Shown piece after piece: positions 37,701 through 50,128 of a DNA stretch of 64,000 bases; positions within the stretch are counted from its first letter, which is position 1; the number at the start of each line of letters is the position of its first letter. The position numbers and the translations under genes were made by a program. The notes beneath the pieces are model-generated. The model saw nothing but the letters and a program-made list of their open reading frames with translations. It had not been told where the DNA came from and searched no databases. This stretch comes from Castor canadensis (taxonomy: Eukaryota; Chordata; Mammalia; Rodentia; Castoridae). The DNA lies in contig NC_133389.1 in NCBI RefSeq assembly GCF_047511655.1, positions 149,373,973-149,437,972 on the forward strand, written 5' to 3'.

Positions 37701-40700
37701 CAGCTTCTATGACAGGAAAGTTGCTAGAGGCAAAATATCAAACAACAAATAAAAAACTAGGGAATCCATGTAAGACAAAGAAAGGGAAACTTTAAAAATA
37801 ATTGGTAAAAGCTAGATGTTCTGAAATGGATCATATGAATCTCAATAAAACCCTGAGTGGGTACTGGCTCCCAACTAAGTGAAATGTGAAAGAACATTGC
37901 TGATCTGCAAACTGCTATGGAAAACACTGAATGTTTTGTCCAAAACAAATATTAAATGCCAAAATTACTTTCTTTGGAAAAGAATGAATAAAGTTAACCT
38001 ATGTGAAGAACAATGAGAGAAAAGTAACAAAATTAACTCAAAGTAGGCCTTGCCCCCACTTTGATTCAACCTCTATAGTTCCAATACCTCACATTTCAAA
38101 GTGGCAAATGGTTTAAAGTTCCAGCCATAAACTGTCTTTGTGGCCTCTTACCTGCCTTTGTAGCTTATTTGTATTTTTATCAAAATCTGTTTTTAAAAAT
38201 ATTCAACTAAAACTAAATAAATCATGGAAGTTAAGCATAGAAACTCTAGAAAACAAATGTAAACTATCTCATTTATACTGATAAAGATCAAAAAGTGTTT
38301 TGGCATTTGAGAACATTTTTCTTTTAGGTACAGGGCTTGTAAGGTATTATACAATTATCCTTCCTGAGAGCATAGTTTTTAGCTTTGTCAGGATCTCTGT
38401 TGGAATTAATTCAAGGCTGAGCAAAGAATTCTATCAAAACTCTATTATCATATTAACATACTTGATCATGTGTGCCTTCAAGAATCCCAACTTTCTATTT
38501 CTGAGAAGAGAACAGATTTAATGAAATATTTTTAAAGAAGAGCTGGTAAAGGGAATATTTGTGAAATGCACCGCCAAAAAAGGCAATTCATATGGCAGAC
38601 ACAGAAAAGGCAAAATTTACCACATATACTGGAGTGATGGGTATGAAATAACCATCTCTGAATAAACTCTACAAATCAATATGGTCCTGTCGGTCTAGAC
38701 TCAGAATGGTATTGCCTAAAGGAAATCTCTAAGGTCAACCAGCAATTAACCGAAAGGTTTTGATTGAAAATGCTATTGACTGCTTTCATATCAGACAACT
38801 TCCTGGCTATTATACTTCATGGGCTTAAGTAGGTGCCAGGACATTAAACTGTCAATAATCTATTAATACTGGACTGTTAGGCTCACTCGCCCTGAATTTG
38901 CAGGCAAATGTATTCAAGCCAAGTACCTGCTCAGAACTAATGCAAATTCCCCAACCCTGACATGGAAATCACATCTTCATTACCTTCGAGCTTAAACGCC
39001 TGGTAGTGATGACTGAGCACAAGAAAGATATGCAGCTAAGAAATGCTTATTCTAAGGAGCTAACAAAACATTTGTTTTCTAAGAGATACTAAAGGGATAG
39101 AGAACATGTCCTGGAACTTGCCTTGCTTTCTATGCCATATTTAACAGTTCCTAAATGGAGTGTAATAAACACTCTACAAAGAGAAATGAGAAATCCTTTA
39201 AAGGGAGCCTTACAGGCTCCTGCCTTTCAGCATCTGGAAAGCAGTTATACATGGGGGAGCGGCGGGGGGGGGGGTGGTGGTGGAGAACTTTTGATGAATT
39301 TAATAGAGAAAAGCACTTTAATTAAATGCTGTCAAAGTGGATTGTATTAATGACTATACACAAAGGAATTTAAAGCCAGCCAAGTTTATTTAGCAAATAG
39401 AAAGTGGGCTTTCGAAGCCTGCAAGTATTTATGTTTCTGCACTTGCAGTGCATCTTGGAGATGATGGTGCCCAGTGAAACTGCTGACTTATTAGATAGGA
39501 TTTTATTTATTGTACATTATTAAAGTTTCAAAGGCCTTGGGGGAATTAGTTTTCATTTTCAAAATGAAACACTGTGTTTGATCAGAAAGGGTTAAGAATG
39601 GAGAGCGTTGTCCCTTGATATTTTTTTTTTTTGTCCCTGGAACAGGTGACTGGTGGGTGGGAATGACCATCTTTAGATTCAGCCAATCAAAAATTCACTT
39701 CACTGGAAAGTAGTGGCAAAGGAATCAGTGACCACATTTCTCCCCTGACTCTTTCCTTTGTCTTTTCCCCCCAGTAATTTCTTACTAAACATAATTCATT
39801 CTATTGCACATAGCAATAAGCTGAAAAATGACCAAAGCTCTTAACAATGTCCATGAAAATTTGGTTGCCATAACTTTCTTAATCGAAAACACAAGGAACA
39901 CAAAAGTTCTAACAAAGCAAAAGATACTAAATGTTTGACTTGGGGCAATAAGAAAAAGGGATCTTCCTTAGTATCTTCTATTTGGGGCTGACCACAGAAC
40001 AAACCTATTATTAATGATAATATTTTTAAGTAAACAAAGAAAACATGAGTCTTAATGCATGAATACTGTAAAAGATTGAAAAGCTGGTCTGGCTGGAAAA
40101 TACTGTGTGTATATCAAAATGATTTTCTCTGCCATTTATAAAAATGAAATTATGCATGATAAGCTATTATCGATGATATGCTATAAGGGTAAGGGATTTT
40201 AAGGAAATCCATTGGAAGCTAAGGATTGGCCTTTGGTCTTCAGTTACTGACACCATCATGTCTATGAGATCAGAAATCACCATCATGATTTAACACATCC
40301 TTCTTGCAGTTATATGTATACCCTTCCAGGCTGTCTTTAGATTTTAACTCAAAACATCAGAAAGGAGGATAAGGGAAATGTGAGGATGAATGGGAGAAAA
40401 AACAAGACACAATACCCAGTACCTATTTCCTTTCAAGAACAGAATACCAATCACCAATGGAGACTTTCAACTTTATAAATAAATAATCTAATTTTTAATC
40501 CTCCCCTATCTGAGCTATTTATTAATATCATATGTTTGGTCTATGTCTTTGTAGTCCTGGAACTTACAAGTAACTCTGCTTTTCCCATCTGTGCCAAGAT
40601 GTTTCAAACTAGTCTTTGAAATGCTGTAAGTGCAGATGAATGTAACATAAAATAGAAACTGACGTCACACACGTTCTATGTGTGAAGAATGGCAACACGG

Positions 40701-41091
40701 AACATTGATGACATTACATGTCCAAGTAGTATAATGTACCACCCTGTTTCATGTGTGCAAACATACAGAGATTCCTGAAGTACAGTGTATGATCTCTAGT
40801 CTCTGTTCTGGGAACTCAAAATACATTGGTTGATTTCTTACAAATAAAGTGGTAAGAAAACTCCTTCTTTTCTGTTATACCAATACTCCTAACATGAAGG
40901 AAGATACATCAAAGAATTGTCAACTGTTAGTACATACATTTGATCCAGATTATGTTTTCCAAGGCAAGGAATCATCCAATTTACTTCTCTTTTTACTACT
41001 AATGAAGTGACTATATTAACTTATTATACCTACTGTTTATTCCAGCCCCTGTCTCTTTGGAAAGTTTTCAGTTTACATGAAGTCCTCAAAT
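37701..41091. other. Unique, repeat-poor intronic stretch
   Basis: About 3.4 kb without a recognisable transposable element. It contains a G12 run at 39263-39275, a perfect CRE-type octamer at 40660-40667 and a candidate conserved block at 39361-39570. Confidence 0.5.
40660..40667. promoter_or_regulatory. Palindromic CRE octamer
   Basis: Perfect TGACGTCA, the full CREB/ATF site, in an otherwise CpG-poor intron. Function is not shown. Confidence 0.35.
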
Positions 41092-41106
41092 AAGAACTCC
41101 TCTCAA

Positions 41107-42350
41107 GAAAATCTTTGCCAGCTATACATCTGACAAAGGATTAATAACCAGAACATATAGGGAGATCAAAAAACTAAATTCCCCCAAAAATCAATGGCTC
41201 AATGAAGAAATGGGTAAATGACTTGAACAGAGTTTTTTCAAAGAAAGAAGTACACATTGTCAAAAAACACATGAAGAAATGCTCACCATCCCTGACCATA
41301 AAGGAAATGCAAATCAAAACCACGTTAAGATTATACCTCACTCCTCTTAGAATAGCTACCATCAAGAACACAAACAACAACAAACGTTAGCGAGGATGTG
41401 GAGGAAAAGGAACCCTCATGCACTGTTGGTGGAAGGCGCCTCAAAAAAGTAAAAATAGAAATGCCAGTTAATCTAGCAATCCCACTCCTAGGGATATACC
41501 CAAAGGAAAGTAAGTCAGGTTATAATAAAGGCACCTACACACCCATGTTTATTGCAGCACTATTCACAATAGCTAAGCTATGGAAACAGCTAAGATGCCC
41601 CACTACTGATGAATGGATTAAGGAAATGTGTTATTTATAGACAATGGAATTTTATTTGGCCACAAAGAAGAATGAAATTATGTCGTTTCCAGGTAAGGGG
41701 ATTGAACTGCAGCACATCATCTTAAGTGAAGTTAGCCAGGTTCAGAAGGCCAAGGGCCACATGTTTTCTCTCATGTGTGGAATATGGACATGATACAAAT
41801 TCAGCAATATTATTAAAAACAGGCCACATGAAGGGGAGGTCACATACAAAATAGGAAGGGTAAAAGAGAAGGTGAATATAGTTGATGTACTTCTGATACA
41901 AGACTGAATACAGAATTTTTATACATGTTGAAATTACCATAAGAAGGGGACTAAGGTAGAAAGGAGAAAAATATAGGAGATGAACCAATTTGCATTATAA
42001 CACATATATACATGGAAATGTCACAAGGAAATTTCCTGTGTAGTTATCTTAAAGAAACAAAAATTTTTTTTCATTTATAAAATCAGAGAACAGAAGGGCG
42101 GAACAGGTCCTTGGTACCAGTGGGAGGAGGGAAGAGGTGGGAAAAGGGCATAGGAGGGGGAATAGAGTGCAAAAACTGTATACAAAGTATGTAAAATGGA
42201 ACAATGAGAACTGTTGAAACTGTTCCAGGAATGGGGGAAACGGGGAAAAAGGAGAATGATAGAGGGGCTGAATCCAAGTATGATATATTTGATACACTGT
42301 AAGAGCATCTGTAAATGCCACAGTGTACTCCTAGCACAACAACAACAAAA
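41107..42350 (+). mobile_element. 5'-truncated LINE-1 (ORF2 C-terminus plus 3'UTR) with target-site duplication
   Basis: A 1.24-kb LINE-1 tail. The translation shows the ORF2 C-terminal blocks 'HMKKCSPSLTIKEMQIKTTL', then 'AIPLLGIYPKESKSGYNKG', 'MFIAALFTIAKLWKQLRCPT', and an ORF2 end near 41791 (GIWT-stop). The frame is broken by at least one shift between 41390 and 41398 and a stop at 41638. The 557-bp 3'UTR contains the G-rich purine tract (42118-42162) and an A-rich end. The target-site duplication aagaaYtcctctcaa is at 41092-41106 and 42351-42365, with one mismatch. The copy is dead; insertion is antisense to SATB2. Confidence 0.9.
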
Positions 42351-42365
42351 AAGAATTCCTCTCAA

Positions 42366-45300
42366 AACTGTACCCCTAAATTATACCTACCTGGAAATGT
42401 TTAAAACTGGCATACCACAATTCCTCCCACTCTGTCATTCTACCACACTTTTCAGTATACTATTGACATAAATTGCCAAATAGATAGATAGATAAACAGT
42501 TATAGATATATGTAATGAGAAAACTTTATTTAAAAACGATTTGCATGTGGATACTGCATTTATACAATATGTGCTCCTCTTAGCACATTTTATTCATTTA
42601 ATTCATAACAGACATAAGAAAAACCTTTCCACACCCTCATATATTTGTCTTTAAGAGCACACACCATAGATTTTAGCTCCTGCAGCTTAGAGTGCTTTTC
42701 AAAAACCAATTTTGAAGTGCACTGAGTTCAGCTTGTCATATCTAAAAAAGTAACACAGTAATTTGTTCCCTTGTTTTCTAATCAGAGTCCTCATATCTGC
42801 TGGGTGCTTGGTATTGGGAAATCACAGAGTAGGGACAGTTTATGCTACATGATTCTGAACATGGATCCAACCAGATACTCAGGAGAGCTTTGTACTTTGA
42901 ATACAGAAAGAACACAAGACAACCCTTCTTGAATAAGAAGAAATAAATTTAAACTAAAGTGTGAAGGGGAAAAGTAGAAACAATTACTATTTAAGTAAAC
43001 TGTATCTGATAAAGTGAGCTATAATACCAATCAGCCATTCAGTTCTGGAAACAGCTGACCTTTTTTCATACCATAGATTTCAGAAAAAAAGAAAAAGTAA
43101 AAAATAAAGCAAAAAAAAGTAAAAATAAAGACATTAATGTCCACAGAGCTTTAAAGAAAATTAATTGGAGTCAATTAATTGTTGTTCTGGTGAGTGTTTA
43201 ACAATTGGCTCTCTGGAATAAAAAGTTCCAACTGGATCATTTTGCCAATTCTTACAAATAATACCAGCATGACCAGTTTCATGCTACCAATGGTGTAAAA
43301 ATTAGTTTTCAAAATTTCTGCAAATTTAACAATAAGTTCCCGTGTGCTGGTGGTGCAGGCTTACTCTAGAACATGCTGACTCTATTGTAGAAAGTAATAC
43401 CATGTCCTCCTCTGACAAACCACATGCTTGTCTGCATCCCACACTTGCTTACTGGAATCCCTCTGCCTAGTTTGACAGGTATGTCATTTTTCCATCCCCA
43501 AAGTGATTAGGATGACCCTGATGTGAAATACAATTCCTCGAAAGATTTTATATCAAAAGGTGAGAGGTAATATGATTTGTAGTGAATTAGCTCTAGAAAC
43601 AACTTGTGAGGAAATTGAACTTGTGCCCTTAGAACTGTCAAACCTATTCAGTTTGCTTGATCTCTCATTTCTAGGGTCAAGTTGAGTAATAATAAAATAA
43701 ATGAATTTCAGAACTTTCGCAGTTTTCCTTTAATTGAAAGTATGCTTTTCTATCATTACAAGGGGAAGTCCCAGACTTTGACTTAATAAAAATCAGCAGT
43801 AGTTTTCAGCTACATTAGATTTCTACACTAAACAGAAACAGCTGAAAGGCCACTGTAGGTAGGTTTGGCTATAATAGTTTAAAACTCAGTGGCTGGCTTT
43901 CTCTTGTAGTTGTCATAACTATCAGTCATAAGAAAACCAACCAGATCTGAGTTCAGTATGAACTCAGTTCATAATCTATTGTGTTGTCGTTAATTTGCTT
44001 TTCCAAATGCATTTGAACTTCTCAGGAGACTGTGTTTTGTTTTTTGTTTTACACTCTCAATAAAATTCTCAAATGGGAATCAGAAACTATGAATCTACCC
44101 ATAAAATGAGTGTTTCAGATAAAAAGAGTCTCTGAGATCACCTAATTCGTGTTATGACAATTCACAAAATGGTAGAAGGAAATGCTGAAAGAAACACCTC
44201 ATCTAAACTCACATACTCAGTCCTGTGACTGAAGTCATGTCACCTGTAGGGTCCTTCCCTTTTTCCTCCTATTGGGCCAGAGGTTTGCTGACATAAAGAT
44301 AGAGAGTAAATTTTACTAGATAATTTTTATAAGTAATCTTTATAAGATGCTCTGGTTCCTGAAATAATGCATAAAAATCCTAAGAGAGCAACAATCATAC
44401 AAAAAAATTAAATACTTGGGAACTGTTATGGTTTATTGTCATTGCTTTTTATCAGTGGGGAGACAAGGAAGGATGCACTTTAACACACTTTCTACCTTAC
44501 CATTGTTCACATTTAATCAGTTTTCCCCTTCACAAAATTCATAAGCCATTGCCCACTATTCTTCCAAGTTGAAAAACAGAAAAGGAGTTTTTCTGGTTGT
44601 TGAAAAGACAGAAGACGAAAGACAGCAAGGAAGAAAAGGAGGGAGAGAAAGAGGGAGAATCAACAGAAAAATAGCAAGAACACCTTCTAACAAATTCCAC
44701 AGCAATATTTAAAATAAAAGACAACTAATCTTTATGTTTAAAAGTATTGTGTTTAGTCTTATTTTCTTATCAGAACATCAAAAAAAGGACAAGATGTCAA
44801 AACTTTTACATTATAACTGGTTTCATTTAATATCACCAGAAGGAAAAGTACATATGGAAACGTACATAAGGAGTGCCCTGCTGTCCCCAAACTTGAAATA
44901 TCAATCTTCTATTATTCTATCAATCTTCTATCTTCTATTATTATAGGCAAAGTATATCAGTGGTTTTAGTGGTCTCTGAGCACTGGGCAGTTCAAAAGCC
45001 TGTATGTGTGAGGACTCTAAATTGATGTAAGTGATACACATTCCAGTTCTTCCCTTTACCTACGAAGCAGCGCACTGGGCAATGCCTTACATACTGTTAC
45101 AGGATCTAAAAAAGTGAGCTGCAGAGAATGTGTAGCAAGAGTAGAAGAGCAAGCTGCTCGAGAGACCAAGGTTCTTAAAGTTTCCATAGAGGAAGAGAAG
45201 ACTGGGAGAAGCAGAACCCAGCTATTTGACATTTCACTTTCAACCAGCTAATCCTAAATGTCGGATTGGGGAAGGTGATGTGTCATGAAGGTTCAGCCAC

Positions 45301-45379
45301 TCATAGGGGTAACTCTGCATGTCAGAAACAGCAGAACAAATCTCTGTCCCCATGGTTAGCTAACTCTATTCATTAAAAT
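42366..45379. other. Unique intronic stretch
   Basis: About 3 kb with no transposable element or exon recognised. A short (GATA)n lies at 42480-42494 and A-rich text at 43083-43133. Confidence 0.45.
44905..44945. repeat. Short tandem repeat of a TATCAATCTTC-type unit
   Basis: The unit 'atcaatcttctatt' occurs twice, followed by partial 'atcttctattattat'. Confidence 0.8.
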
Positions 45380-45390
45380 AATAAGCCTAA

Positions 45391-45484
45391 GGCACTGGGT
45401 ATGTAGCTCAGTGGTAAGAGTGCTTGCCTACTATGTGTAAGGCCCAGGGTTTGGTCACTAGCACTGCAAAAAAAAAAAAAAAAA
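45391..45484 (+). mobile_element. ID SINE with perfect target-site duplication
   Basis: tRNA-derived body ('gtatgtagctcagtggtaag', 'agtgcttgcctactatg', 'aggcccagggtttggtc') with an A19 tail. The duplication aataagcctaa is at 45380-45390 and 45485-45495. A fairly young insertion. Confidence 0.9.
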
Positions 45485-45495
45485 AATAAGCCTAA

Positions 45496-47519
45496 TAGAA
45501 TATTGAGCCTACTCTAAAGAAATATAATTAATCACACCCAGAGAAGACTACTATAAAAATTTAAGGTTAATTTCTCTAAGTTATTTATAGTCTAGAAACT
45601 ATACAAGGAAGTACATGATAAATGTTAAAACAATTTTCAGTAAAATACAAAGGCATAATACTATGGATATACACAGAACTTAAAATCATCCTTGGACAAT
45701 GGTTTCCTTATCCATGTGGACTACTTATGTGTCTGTAGACCTTTACATTTAAAAATAGGTCACATGAATCTCCCTTGACATGAGTTTATACTAGACTGCT
45801 TGTTAATCATACTTGCAACCATATATGCTGATAAAAGCAGGGTCTTAGGGGCCATGCTTTACTTAATAGGACCCCAACTTTCTGGTCCTATGGCAGTCCA
45901 CCTATAGGTTACCTACAAGTGAACTACAGCCAGTTGGCTTTCTACTTTCCATTCTTCTTGAGATTATGCTAATACTTTGTCCAGCAAAAGCTCTTCCTTT
46001 AAAATGTGGTGCCTTCCAAATCAAGCAGTCAGATTACCATCTGGAAATTTAATAGCAAGAAAGTCTACCTTCATGGGAAGAAGGTAGACCTGTCGGTTTC
46101 CCTCTTAGGTGAATTTGAAGTGGGTAACAGGAAGTGGGTTTGGTAGAGAACTGAACAAAGATCATGAGAAAGAGCAGGGATCAAGGGCAGGCCAAGGTTT
46201 TGACGAGGCAGAATTATAATTCAGAGAAACTATGAACAGTATGCAGAAGTTACAAAACAGACAAACATGTATCAGTAAACGGCAAGTCAGGTGATGGTTG
46301 GAAGAAAAGCTTGATAGAGAAGGAAGCTGATATGGGGAGAAGGTGAATCCATAAACTGCACCTGGTGAATTCCCAGCTCCAGGTTCAGAGAAACTTAACC
46401 ATACTCAGAGTATGATGTCTGGATTTTCATGAAATTCTATCACCTCCAGTTTCTTTTACTATATCACCAATAATTATGCTGAGATTTCTATGTCTCGTAA
46501 AAGAAAAAAAAAAACTTTTATGAAACTTTAAACAAACAAACAAAAAAGGCAGGCAGGCCTACTTTGCCAAAATGTCTTGAAAAAAACAAGGATACAGTTT
46601 AAACCTACCACTCACTACAGACTCTAGTGAGCTGCTTCAACTTGCTGAATTTTCACTAAGGGAAACTTGTCCCGTACACTTTGAAGGAAGGTGAGTACAA
46701 GATGGAGGTGTCCCTCTCCTAGAATAAAAAGCACTGGTTGCACGTGACTTCCATGTTTCTCTATATTCTTGCATGATGAATTTAAAATTTTAGACATGTT
46801 GAAAAGCTAACCAATAACACAGAAATGAAGTGTAATAAATGTGTGCAGTATACAGAGTATTAATACGAAAAAGCTAGTGCGGCCCCTCTTGGAAAATCAG
46901 GACCTTCTTTGTACCCAACTGCTGCAGTTTTTCATTAAAAGTGGCAAGTGTTAATTCGCTTCTTTCCTCAGGACTAGTGTGGGGTTTCAGAACTCTGGAG
47001 CCACATTCAAACAGCAGGCTTTAAATAGGATCTTGGAATGACTCCAAGGTAGAAAAAAATTCTAGTAACCTGGTTAGAGAATTTGCAAACATCCTTAATC
47101 AATTAATTAATTAGCTTATTTGTTTTCCAAGAAGCTGCTCTCTTGTAAGCAAATTCATAAATCAAGACTCAAGAGTCTTGAGTAGGAAAGTAAGAGTGAA
47201 TGCTCAGTGCCAAAAGGGAGATTGTAAATGCCCTTAAACATTAACAGTGAGAGTCACATTCTAAAGTTACCTAAAAAATGTGACAGTGGCTTAATGAAAA
47301 GTGGAAGTTTCAGTCATATCAGTTCTTTGACATCACACCAGTGAGTTAAAGGTATTACTGTATTAAGTGTGCTATAAAAAGGTAAGCTTACAAAACCAAA
47401 TATATCCAGTAGAATAATTAAAAATAAAATATACACATAAGCAACTAAGTATAATACCAGACAGCTCATAGTAAGTGTTGGGGGAACACTGCCTGTTGCA
47501 ATTTAGAAGTTCTTTCCAG
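45496..47519. other. Unique intronic stretch
   Basis: No transposable element recognised with confidence. Contains the hairpin at 46063-46089, an (AAAC)n run near 46529-46543 and a short palindrome at 47167-47183. Confidence 0.45.
46063..46089. repeat. Perfect 10-bp inverted repeat with 7-base loop
   Basis: gtctaccttc (46063-46072) and gaaggtagac (46080-46089) are exact reverse complements. Confidence 0.95.
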
Positions 47520-47640
47520 CATACAAATAAAAGTCAGACTCGAAAGCAGACAGATGTGAATTTAAATTCTCACTTTGAGCAACTTCTTTAAATTTCAATT
47601 CCTCATCTGTGAAAGTAGATTTTTAAAAAACAACCAATCT
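47520..47640 (+). mobile_element. MIR SINE
   Basis: 'agtcagactcgaaagcagac', 'gtgaatttaaattctcactt', 'caattcctcatctgtgaaag': forward MIR. Confidence 0.6.
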
Positions 47641-47924
47641 CTTGGTTTTTCACAATAGTTAAAAATGATAAAATGTAAAAAATCTCACATTTGAAGAGTT
47701 TGGCTTTCAAAAAAGCTAGTTGATGCCAGGGAATAAAGGAAAGAAAAGAAAGAAGAAAGAGAAAAAGGACGGCAGAATAAGTTCTACTGTTATTACTACT
47801 GGATTGTGTATAGAAAAATTCAGAACAATGTATTTAGAGAAATGCATGATTTTTTTATCTTACACTATTAGGCAGCTAATGGTAAGTCTATCCAGGATTC
47901 ACAACTCCAGCAGTACTGCATTGT

Positions 47925-48095
47925 AGGCCAGAGCGTTTCTTTAAGGGAACTGTCTTGTGCATTGTCAGATATTTGGAAGCATCCTAGGCCTTCACCTAGT
48001 AGACACTAGTAGCATCCTCAAATTCTAACAGCCAAAAATGTTTCCAGAAACTGGCAAATACCCCATGAGAGAAAAAGTTATTCTGGTGGATACCA
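47925..48095 (-). mobile_element. MER20-like hAT DNA transposon
   Basis: 'gtcttgtgcattgtcagata', 'agcatcctaggccttcacc', 'tagtagacactagtagcatc', 'aaatgtttccagaaactggc': the reverse MER20 sequence order. MER20 copies are known to carry regulatory sites in some mammals. Confidence 0.75.
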
Positions 48096-49970
48096 ATGAT
48101 AGAGTGTCTGTGACTTAGGAAAGGCTGAGAATTCCACATGAACAGCAGTCCAGACGAGTAAAGGTATGATGCTGGTGTGTAAATGGCTGTCACAGGCCAG
48201 ATCTCACACTGTTACTCAATGCACGACATGGAATTTTAAAGCAAGTACTTGTCGGGAAACCACACAGCAGTAAGCTCAAATTCTTGAACTCACAAAATAA
48301 GCCATGGAATACATGGTGGAGGAATACAATAAAGCAATAAAGTACAAACTGCACAGACATGAACACTTTAGCAAGTGCTACCCAGTCAACCTCATTCTAG
48401 TGAGGTCAGACACAGTTTGAGCAATGTCCTTTCTCCTCTACTGCATTCAGAAGAAAGCGTGGTCAGAGGAAATACTGGATGCCAAAAATGCCTGTGTTTT
48501 CATTTAGCAGGCAAGGCTCAATGACAGCTTTGCCTTTTCCAATTGTAAAATGGAGTTGGTAATAATGAACATCCTGACTTAACCAGTTTCTGATTCTAAG
48601 CTGAGGCTATCCATTCACTATAGGGCCTCAGGTCATAATAACCATGAGGAAGAAAAATCGCTGCAATCACAAGAAATGATTTTGTCCCCAACCATTTGCA
48701 GAAAAAAAATAGAATTTATTTCATCTTTTTCATGGAATGTTTTGATTCAACTTGGTTTGCTGTACCATGTCTTACCTCAGTTGATCTTTGTGCTATCTAC
48801 ACTTGGACTAGAAATATTATGTACATTAGTATTTCTCAATTTATTTCTCTATAATCAACCCCCAAAGAGCTTTTTATACATTTTTCCTAATCATCTTCCT
48901 TCTTCATAAATTGTTAACGTCAGAAATATACTGAATATCTCTTTGTGTATCAATTCCTTTAGAGGACCACAAACTATTGTACACGTAGAATTTTTATGCT
49001 CTGCAAGATCCAACTCATCCCATGAGGCATTACTGTCCTCACTGTGGATCTAGGTGTGAATGGATTTAGTGTACAAGTGTGTTCAGAGCCTAGAAGATTA
49101 GTTTCTACAGGGCAGTACCTAATTGGTGCTTCTGAAGAGACTTAGAATACCAAAAGAAACCTGGAGCTGCCAGATAACTCAACATGACCTGAAAGCTATA
49201 CATTCCCTGGGGAGATCAGAATTCCCAAGGAGTATCCATGTCATCACAGGACAGCCAAGTCTCTAGAGCTGACAACACTCCTCCATGGCTTCAAGTCCAG
49301 TGTGGGTTCAACTATAACCTTGCTTATCTCGAAGTGAAATTCCATCACATAGATATTTATTAGTAAGCATGTAAAAGATTGTATTAGGAGTTAAAATTTT
49401 TTTTAAATGGTATCTAATGGCTACCACCAAAGAAATAAGAGTGATGGGACAAGGGCATTTGTGGTTCTGGTATGGTCCCTTCAGATATAGAGGTGGTACC
49501 ATGGGGCCAGGTGACCTTCTAGGGCAAATGACATAATGAGTGTGAAGTCTAAATAAATGAAGTGGATGGGATGTATATGTGTGTGCAGAGTGTGGGCGAT
49601 GGGAACCCAGATGGCAGGATGGTATGTGAGTGCCCTGTGGAAAAGGCCTAGCTCCAGTCATATGGGACTCTGGAGCCTGGCAGATCAGATCCTCTCATTT
49701 TCTTGATTTTATGTGGACTCTCCTGATTTTTAAATGTGGGCTTAAAAGAAGCACATCTGCAGGCCACACAAAAATGTCCATGAAAAATTTCCTCTCTTTT
49801 GTAAAGAGAAAGGCTGTGACTCTAGGGACCTCTCAGCATCACAAAAATCCCCAAAAGAGGAGGGCAACAGACAGCTCCTTTGATCCAGAACATTTTGGGG
49901 ACTAATGCAGTGAGTAATTTTGTACCAAATCACTACCTCTCACCTTCACTATTTAAGAAAAAAATCAGGC
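48096..49970. other. Unique intronic stretch
   Basis: No exon. Possible weak MIR-like text near 48500-48560. The open frames of 117 and 91 codons (49308-49905) overlap on opposite strands and show no domain. Confidence 0.4.
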
Positions 49971-50085
49971 TGGGCGTGACAGCACATGCCTGTAATCCTA
50001 GAACTTGGGTGGTAGAGACAGGAGGACTTTGAGTTCAAGGTCTGTGTGGGCTACATATCAAGATCTTGTCTCATAAAAATAATAA
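49971..50085 (+). mobile_element. B1-type SINE
   Basis: 'aggctgggcgtgacagcaca', 'tgcctgtaatcctagaactt', 'gtgggctacatatcaagatc' and an A-rich tail running into the purine tract at 50086-50128. Confidence 0.85.
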
Positions 50086-50128
50086 AGAAAGAAAGAGAGG
50101 AGAAGGGAGGGAAGGAAGAAAGGAAGAA
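50086..50128. repeat. Purine-rich SINE-tail microsatellite
   Basis: 'gaaagaaagagaggagaagg' followed by 'gagggaaggaagaaaggaag', grown from the B1 tail. Confidence 0.85.

Noticed and set aside
45391-45484. tRNA-like sequence
   Set aside because: It is the tRNA-derived body of an ID SINE with a poly(A) tail and target duplication, not a tRNA gene. The same holds for the other ID copies.
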